A stretch of DNA of 64,000 nt, from NCBI RefSeq assembly GCF_014356525.2, contig NW_024090263.1, forward strand, positions 96,476 through 160,475. The letters are read 5' to 3'. The notes beneath the pieces were generated by a model. The model searched no databases, was not told where the DNA came from, and saw nothing but the letters and a program-made list of their open reading frames with translations. The position numbers and the translations under genes were made by a program. Positions within the stretch are counted from its first letter, which is position 1, and every line of letters starts with the position of its first letter. Positions 59,101 through 64,000 of this stretch are shown in pieces. This DNA comes from Nilaparvata lugens. Lineage: Eukaryota; Arthropoda; Insecta; Hemiptera; Delphacidae.

Positions 59101-62100
59101 ATCGTTGATCCTCTCCAAAAGACTAATCACAGCAGATGAGGCCGACCTCCCCCCTCTGAAACCGTGCTGCATGTCTCCAAGTGGATTATTGCATTCGAGG
59201 AGCTTGGTCAACATAGCAGTCTCAATGATCTTCCCAAGTGTCGGCACAATGGAGATTGGACGAAAATTTCCAATATCATCAGGACAGCCCTTCTTGAAAA
59301 CTGGCACCGTTTTAGACACTTTGAGAGTCCGGAAAAACACCCTCAGACAGACATGCATTCACTAGCGGTAGAGTGGGCCACAGGACCCACAGTAAGAGGA
59401 GCTTGAGCCAAGACTAAATCTCCCCTAGCTTCAGCTTTCCCTAACCTGAGCTTTTCCTTACCAAAGATTTTTCTAACCCAAGTTTTTCCTAACCTTAGCT
59501 TCTCCTAACCTAAACATCTCCTAACCTAAGCTTTTCCCATCCTAAGCTGTCCCTAACCAAAGTTTTCCCCAACCTAAGCTTCTCCTAACCAAAGCTTCTT
59601 CTAACCTAAGATTTTCCTAACCTTAGTTTCTCGTAACCTAAGCTTTTCCTAATCTTAGTTTTTCTAAACCTAAACCTCTCCTAACCTTAGCTTCTCCTAA
59701 ACTGAGCTATTCTCAACCCAGTAAGAGAAAAGCTCAGGTTGGGTAAAGCTTGGGTTGAGAAAAGCTTAGCTTAGGAGAAGCTCAGGTTAGTATAAGTCAA
59801 GGTTAGGAGAGGTTTAGGTTTAGAAAAGGTAAGATTAGGGAAAGCTTAGGTTAGGAGAAAGTAAGGTTAGAAAAGGCATAGGTTAGGAGAAGCTTTGGTG
59901 AGGAGAAGCTTAGGTTAGGAAATGCTTAAATTAGGGACAGCTTAGGATGGGAAAAGCTTAGGTTAGGAGAAGCTTAGGTTAGGAGAAGCTTAGGTTAGGA
60001 GAAGCTTGGTTAGGAGAAGCTAAGATTAGGAAAAAACTTAGGTTTGGAGAAGCTTTGGTTAGGAAAAGCTCAGGTTAGGGACAGCTTAGGATGGGGAAAG
60101 CTTAGGTTATGAGATGTTCAGGTTGGGAGAAGCTAAGGTTAGGAGAAGCTTGGGTTAGGAGAAGCTAAGATTAGAAAATACAACTTGGGTTAGGAGAAGC
60201 TTTGGTTGGGAAAAGTCAAGGTTAGGAAAAGCTTAGGTTAGGAAAGCTCAGGTTAGGAGAAGCTTAGGTTAGAAAGAGCTTGGGTTAGGGGAAGCTAAGA
60301 TTGAGAAAAGCTCAGGTTAGGAAAATCTCAGATTAGAAAAAGCTTAGGTTAGAAAAAGCTTAGGTTAGGGAAAGCTCAGGTTAGGAGAGATTTGGTCTTG
60401 GCTCAGGCTCAGTAAGCTTTGCTCAGACTTGGTTAGGTTAGCAATTATTTGACTTGGTTCAAGAGTTCATTCAATTGAAATTTATTGCTGTCATAAGAAA
60501 ATGTTCTCAAAAGTAAAGGCTTGTTCAACTCTTTCCAACACCTAGTTCTGAACTTCAAAGTTCATTCCATACTCCAAGACTTCTTACCTCTACCTTTTGA
60601 AAAATCTCTTTAATCTTTAACTCTAACTTTTGAAAAACCTCTTCAATCTCAACTCTTGAATCCTATCTCAATGTTCAATTCTATTCAATCACCTTAATTT
60701 CTATAAATGTAAATGACTTGAGACTAGGATAATATCTGATATCCATTTTATCAAGTAGTAATCATTTATATGGTATTTCAATGTCCATGTTTGCCTGCAG
60801 TCACTCTTCAATCACTTATGAAGAAGTTGAATAATTGATGCCTACATTCATTCAAGCAATTAATGAACCTCATTCTTCATTGTTGAGTCCCACTCCAGAA
60901 ATAAAACTTGTTTTTTCAATGTTTAAATTAATCTTTTAGGATAAAATTTATAGTAGGCTATGGACACCTATTTTTTCTTCCTCTTCAATTTTAAAAAAAT
61001 TGAGTATACAATATATTAGCAATGTCGGCCTACAATAGGTCTATATAAAAAATACAATTCATTAGCCTATTGTTAATAAGTCCATATTAGGCCTACTCAA
61101 GCTTACCTTTTTAACTAATTATTGCAAACTGTTGGCAACTGTTGATTCTATTAAATGATTCACTATAAAGAGATAGCAGACCTCGTGTGTCTCCAGCGTT
61201 ATTGCCCTGTCACCAGCTGGCTCAAATCTTTGAATAGTAGACTTGAGATGTGCGGGAACACTAGCGTCAGGTGATCAATTTTCATAACGGCAAGGAAAGT
61301 TGTGTGAGTGCGCCACACCAGATTTTTCTTTTGAGCAATCACAAGTGATAAGATGACTGTTATCAAGATAAAACAGTAGCTGAAACAGTCAGTTTAGCCA
61401 TAGCCAACTGAATTTCTTGAGTATAATCTAGAATAAAAATATTATTGTCGATTGACTTTTAACATATCGATAACAGATTGAAGTATCGAAACATGATAGT
61501 CAATATGTCGTTTGTCGAGTCGAGTCATCAAGCCGTAACCCGTCCGGCTTTTTGAAACATTAAAATTTATGAAGAAAATAAATTTTCATTTGGTATCCTT
61601 TAATATTGCATAAAGCATAATCATAGTATATGCTATGTTATTTGCGAGTGCATAAATATTAATTAATTCATGACTACCGGCTACTGAAAATAAGGTTAGT
61701 TCATCTGAGATTTTTGAAGTGGCTTTAATATTATTTAGAATCGGTTTTTTGAGTTGAAATTGAGCTAGCGACACCTATTTTTTCTTTCTCTTCCATTAAA
61801 AAAAAATTGAGTCGATATCTTCAAAAATAGCTGAGATAGGTACAATTGCGCCGTAATTAATCACATAGGCTATATCAAAAATAATAAGATAGGAGTAATC
61901 TATGAAGAGAGTTTTGTTCAAGTTCATACTAGAAAATAATTGAACAGTGTTTAGTAGGCCTAATAAATGGATCAACTGATATGCTATTTACTTTATGAAG
62001 AAAAATAAGCATATTCATATATAAGACATGAACATTCAATAATAAATAATAATATAAATTACACGAAATAGCCAAGTCTTATATCAAAGCAGCACCTCAT

Positions 62101-62429
62101 TTAAAGTTTTGATAGCCTACAAGGGATAAGGATACGATATAGGTAGTCGTTCAACGTTTTGATGTAAATAAATTGTATAGATGAGGAGAAACTGCAGTAC
62201 AAGACTCAATCTTTTTATTAGAATAGTTTTTCAAATTGAAAAATCATTTAGATGAGACAGCGAAATCGGTAGTTTATAGGTTATGTCTTACCGTTTCAAT
62301 CGGTGGTAGAGCTAACGAGATATTATTGGCAAAATTTCCAGTTGAATTGTAAACTTCACTTTCACAATCAACAAGTTTATCTCGAGACTGGAAAAAATCC
62401 GTCATTCCACATACATCTGCTAAAGCCAT
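50120..62429 (-). CDS. PSMB5: Proteasome subunit beta type-5 (chymotrypsin-like catalytic subunit)
   Basis: Five exons in transcript order, 62429-62292, 57928-57778, 56022-55781, 53181-52977 and 50211-50120, give 275 residues with exact phases. Residues 1-70 are the propeptide. It would be cleaved at [10 protein letters not shown], exposing the catalytic Thr (residue 71, mature T1). The partners are Asp17 (LLAVDSRAT) and Lys33 ([11 protein letters not shown]). [11 protein letters not shown] holds the oxyanion Gly47; position 45 is Leu, as in fly beta5, where mammals have Met. [16 protein letters not shown] and [17 protein letters not shown] are typical of beta5. In the 20S core this subunit cuts after hydrophobic residues. 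Exon 2 ends ATAG followed by GCTAGT, a GC donor; reading on would give a stop. Introns are loaded with transposons, and intron 1 holds a giant minisatellite palindrome. Confidence 0.96.
50535..50752. mobile_element. Palindromic MITE
   Basis: TCCGATTTTTGTCGAGCAAA and TTTGCTCGACAAAAATCGGA form the inner arms, and GGTAGGTGGTTTGCCAGCG pairs with CGTTGGTAAACCACCCATC outside. Intron 4 of the proteasome gene. A GC-rich tract to about 51000 (CTGGCC-rich) may belong to a larger foldback unit. Confidence 0.65.
50870..51300. repeat. Repeat tract of unknown family
   Basis: CAAAACAGCCTTATCAAACA (about 51032) recurs as CAAAACAGCCTTATTAAACA (about 51130). 51190-51280 contains inverted TTTATCGCTCG..CGAGAGCGATAAA and CCACGC..GCGTGG. 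A similar GCTCGCTTCTC..GAGCGGTTGTAGAAAAAA tract appears at 52875-52958. Confidence 0.4.
51495..52640 (-). mobile_element. 5'-truncated RTE-like LINE with an 18-bp target-site duplication
   Basis: AATAATAACAATTAGTAT occurs at 51477-51494 and 52641-52658. Inside, minus-strand frames encode [64 protein letters not shown] and [12 protein letters not shown], an RTE-like reverse transcriptase from motif B to its end. The 3' tail is a CTT run (GAA on the minus strand). A second insertion at 51800-52101 splits it. Inserted in intron 4 of the proteasome gene. Confidence 0.85.
51800..52101 (+). mobile_element. LINE 3' end nested in the RTE-like LINE
   Basis: Flanked by ATCTTT at 51794-51799 and 52102-52107. 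Ends on the + strand with AATAAAGTACTCAATCAATC plus further CAAT repeats, a typical CR1-type tail. With the insert removed, the host RT frame reads ..KKQERK then [12 protein letters not shown].., showing that the break is exact. Confidence 0.8.
52672..52748 (-). repeat. tRNA-like sequence (probable SINE head)
   Basis: On the minus strand GTAGAGCGTTGATTATTTCG and GAAGGTCCCAGGTTCAAATC resemble tRNA D-arm and T-arm/box B sequences (GGTTCAAATC at 52687-52696). The cloverleaf does not close at the acceptor stem, so it is a tRNA-derived repeat rather than a gene. Confidence 0.4.
53500..54200. repeat. Repeat tract with CGTCTCTGGAAGTAGCA motifs
   Basis: Versions of CCGTCTCTGGAAGTAGC occur at about 53521, 53616, 53805 and 53883, with ACTATGGGA..GGGTAC between some, giving an irregular tandem-like array of GC-rich DNA in intron 3 of the proteasome gene. 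53950-54190 is also GC-rich and unlike the intron. No protein family recognised in the frames there. Confidence 0.45.
54325..54515. repeat. Cluster of GACACCAA / TTGGTGTC motifs
   Basis: GAGACACCAACGTGTC, CAGACACCAATGGTGTCC, AAGACACCAAAATGTCC and TTGGTGTCTCACTGGTGTCC all fall within about 150 bp, in both orientations, each centred on a small palindrome. Intron 3 of the proteasome gene. Confidence 0.5.
55195..55500 (-). mobile_element. 5'-truncated LINE 3' end
   Basis: AATTTCAAATTCAAATTTAT at the left is the reverse complement of the tail at 25830-25856, and GGCATAAGTGAGAGCTTGTC then CGCCAGTAG corresponds to the 3'UTR phrase CTGGCGAACAAGAGTCATCT then TATGCCAG at 25704-25732. Same family as the LINE at 23690-25856. 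Confidence 0.65.
57155..57451. mobile_element. DNA transposon (MITE) with about 28-bp inverted ends
   Basis: The left end TTAAGGGCACACTAGGGAAC then TTGGATCGGC matches in reverse the right end GCCGATCTAAGTTCCATGGG then GCCCTTTA. No ORF. Intron 2 of the proteasome gene. Confidence 0.68.
57475..57622. mobile_element. Palindromic MITE with CCGGTTG ends
   Basis: CCGGTTGCGCAGAAGCCGGT.. pairs with ..ACGGCTTTTGTGCAACCGG, and CACGAGAACCAATCAGAGAA with TTCTCTGATTGGCTCTCGTG. Arms of about 68 bp and a loop of about 15. It starts only about 25 bp from the previous element. Confidence 0.75.
58130..59360 (-). mobile_element. Decayed CR1/Jockey-like LINE fragment
   Basis: Minus-strand frames: [33 protein letters not shown] (motif A); then after a deletion and frame change near 59030-59060, [18 protein letters not shown] and LFVDDTTIL, where the catalytic YADD has become FVDD. 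Then [13 protein letters not shown] and [20 protein letters not shown]. Inactive. Intron 1 of the proteasome gene, same strand as the gene. Confidence 0.78.
59405..60404. repeat. Inverted 16-bp minisatellite palindrome with telomere-like GGTTAGG core
   Basis: The right part (about 59720-60395) is an array of units close to AAGCTTAGGTTAGGAG, more than 40 copies. The left part (about 59420-59718) is the complementary orientation, CTCCTAACCTAAGCTT, roughly 19 copies. The extreme ends match in reverse (GAGCCAAGACTAAATCTCC and GGAGAGATTTGGTCTTGGCTC). Variant units occur in mirrored order (AGGTTTAGGTTTAGAAAA, then GGGACAGCTTAGGATGGG), so the arms arose by inverted duplication, followed by expansion of the right arm. 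Intron 1 of the proteasome gene. Confidence 0.88.
60430..61118. other. Intron 1 stretch without recognised features
   Basis: AT-rich; loosely repeated ACTTCTTACCTCTACCTTTTG- and CTTTAACTCTAACTTTTG-type words at 60575-60660, no ORF. Confidence 0.35.
61119..61327 (-). mobile_element. Fragment of the 800-bp unclassified element, copy E
   Basis: Carries the terminal 200 bp of the family: TTGCAAACTGTTGGCAACTG then TTGATTC, AGAGATAGCAGACCTCGTGT and the end AAGTTGTGTGAGTGCGCCAC then ACCAGATTTTT. The other end is absent. Confidence 0.65.
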
Positions 62430-62640
62430 TTTTAATATCTATTCAAAAACCCAAAAATAATTAACCTGTGTGTTTTTTTAGGACAGAACAGACAGGAGAC
62501 ACAAGACACAACACGAACACAGTCACAGACGGTGGGTACCCACTCGGACGACAAACCACTCGGACGACATTGTAAGCAAAGGTATTATACGTCATCACTA
62601 GGCACTCGGTCGACTTAGAACGTCATCATTTTATATATAG
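62430..62640 (-). promoter_or_regulatory. Proteasome beta-5 5'UTR and promoter region
   Basis: Directly upstream of the ATG at 62429. No TATA box is obvious. Short direct repeats CCACTCGGACGACA occur twice at about 62540-62569 with a variant GCACTCGGTCGACTT near 62601. AAGGTTAT..ACGTCATCACT and ACGTCATCATT words could be CREB/ATF-like sites. Extent inferred from position only. Confidence 0.4.
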
Positions 62641-63520
62641 CATAACACTAGATCCGTGACGTTTTGAAGATTGATACTAGCGCTGCCTATAACATTCTTA
62701 CCAGCTTAGTCTCTCTACATTTTTCTACTTGTTTCTATATAAACTAAATATTTTTTTCATAAAGCAATGGATTCTTTTCGTCCAAAGCTTTAATGCGATA
62801 TTTTATTAAAATTTCAAGTTGAAAATTAGCTTTCATAGTTTAGTAACGTGTATAGTAAAACAAGATTTATATTACAATTATTTTTGCTATTTATGTGGTT
62901 AACATAACAACACAGTGAGGTTAACAACAACAACACAGGTAACTCAGTGTTAGGCTAAAATTTTTTTCTAATCTGTAAGATTTTAATAATTAATTTATTT
63001 ATAATATAATTGTACAAAAGCTGAGACATGAATTATGAAATCTTCTAAGTAGAAAGAAAGAATAGAAAGCACTAAATTGATCAAGATGGCCTCACTTTTA
63101 TATATTTTTTGTTAACTATTGTTGGACTAGCCCACTTTTAGGGATCCTACTGTTCATATTATAGCCAATGGCTTTTAAAAATTTTACTAATAAAAATTCC
63201 TTTGCTCGTGAAGCGAGCCTGACGGTTAGTAAATAATATATCAGTTGAAGAATTTTACAGTCTATGATCACTTAGAATGAGATGAAAAATTGCTTTGGTT
63301 AATGAGTTATTTTGTAGGTATTGAATTACTTATATAATTTTTTTAAACTATATTATATCATGGTCAATCTTATTGTAAACACAAGATGTATCTGTCATAG
63401 GCTACATAAAATTAAATAGGGTTTGAAGATTTTGTGTGTTTGTGTCATTATTGAAATGTAAGGCCTATTGAAACAGTAAGAATTGTCTAGAAGCTGTAAA
63501 TCAAAATGTTTTTTTTTCAG
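62641..63520. other. Region upstream of the proteasome gene
   Basis: AT-rich. AACAACACAG/GTAACT near 62938 could be the donor of a non-coding first exon of a divergent + strand gene, pairing with the possible exon at 63521. No ORF or repeat recognised. Confidence 0.3.
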
Positions 63521-63591
63521 GTCTATCTTGATGTGACTATCTTATTCATGTTTTCTGGTTTTGAGGAAAGCATTTTCCCATCATTTCAAAC
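63521..63591 (+). other. Possible internal exon of an unknown gene
   Basis: Bounded by a strong acceptor (TTTTTTTTTCAG) and a consensus donor (GTAAGT). Only one frame is open through it (VYLDVTILFMFSGFEESIFP..). No family recognised, and its neighbours lie beyond the window or are not visible. Confidence 0.35.
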
Positions 63592-63794
63592 GTAAGTAAT
63601 ATTTGAGGAGACATTATGCTTCTTTTACAGTTATTATTATCAACACTACTATTAACTATTGAGTTATTTATAGTTATCATAGTAACAGTTACTATTAACC
63701 ATTTATGGCCTATCAAGCAGCATACTAAAACTAATACAATAGAACGGAATGTTCATTAACTTGCTGTATAACTATAAAAATGAGTGCCTAGAGG

Positions 63795-64000
63795 CAGTGG
63801 CGGCTCCAGGGGGGGTCCATAGAGGCCATGGCCCCCCGAGAGCTCAGAAAATTTTATATTTTCAACAGACTCTATCAAATGAAATTAATGTTACAAAAAA
63901 ATTATTGATTCATACAATTAGTACATAAAAATTTAAAAGTATTCATAATTTGAATATATTTTTTTTAATAATATAAAATTCAATCCATTAAATAAAATTT
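63795..64000. mobile_element. Terminus of a probable cut-and-paste DNA transposon
   Basis: Begins CAGTGGCGGCTCCAGGGGGG and folds with GGCCATGGCCCCCC, a form I associate with the ends of hAT-like and related elements. The body continues past the window edge as AT-rich DNA, so identity is open. Confidence 0.45.

Noticed and set aside
59405..60404. True telomere
   Set aside because: The unit is 16 bp and not pure TTAGG, and the tract lies inside a gene; telomere-like only in its core word.
1..64000. CRISPR arrays, operons, riboswitches or bacterial-type elements
   Set aside because: The window is animal nuclear DNA with spliced genes; the repeats seen are transposons and minisatellites.

Overview
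The window reads as AT-rich nuclear DNA of an insect: genes are split by GT-AG introns, introns and intergenic DNA are packed with non-LTR retrotransposons and small palindromic DNA transposons, and short words such as TAGGCCTA are frequent. The repeat style and the protein sequences suggest a hemipteran, possibly a planthopper. That placement is inference from general familiarity, not from a database search.

Genes, left to right: (1) the 3' end of the RNA polymerase III second-largest subunit gene (POLR3B, + strand, last two exons at 18-107 and 3802-3931); (2) an intronless heat-inducible Hsp70 (- strand, 5035-6918) with a textbook heat-shock element and TATA box, whose protein lacks the C-terminal EEVD; (3) a three-exon gene for a ten-finger C2H2 zinc-finger protein (+ strand, 8944-13692, 412 aa); (4) a nine-coding-exon Nopp140/NOLC1-like nucleolar phosphoprotein with an RGG-rich tail (+ strand, 20403-39235, 457 aa), plus a 3'UTR intron directly after the stop codon; (5) the proteasome subunit beta type-5 gene (- strand, five exons between 62429 and 50120, 275 aa), with a probable GC-AG intron. 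At the right edge there is one possible exon of a further + strand gene and the tip of a cut-and-paste transposon. The exon phases of genes 3-5 close exactly and give uninterrupted proteins; genes 1, 4 and 5 also match their families along the spliced order.

Most other sequence is mobile DNA. Intron 8 of the Nopp140 gene holds a nearly full-length CR1/Jockey-like LINE (about 33.06-38.24 kb) with an esterase-type ORF1 broken at an A8 run and an intact endonuclease/reverse-transcriptase ORF2. Degraded or 5'-truncated LINEs lie at 2.7-3.8, 16.1-16.5, 21.1-22.3, 23.1-25.9, 26.3-26.8, 42.7-45.8, 51.5-52.6 and 58.1-59.4 kb. Two nested insertions can be read to the base from their target-site duplications (42808-45171 inside another LINE; 51800-52101 inside 51495-52640). 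An 800-bp unclassified repeat family has four full copies and one fragment. Palindromic or terminal-inverted-repeat elements occur throughout.

The most striking structure is a roughly 1-kb inverted repeat at 59405-60404 in intron 1 of the proteasome gene, built from a 16-bp minisatellite containing GGTTAGG, the core of the insect telomere repeat, with the variant order mirrored in both arms. No rRNA gene, CRISPR array or intact tRNA gene was found.
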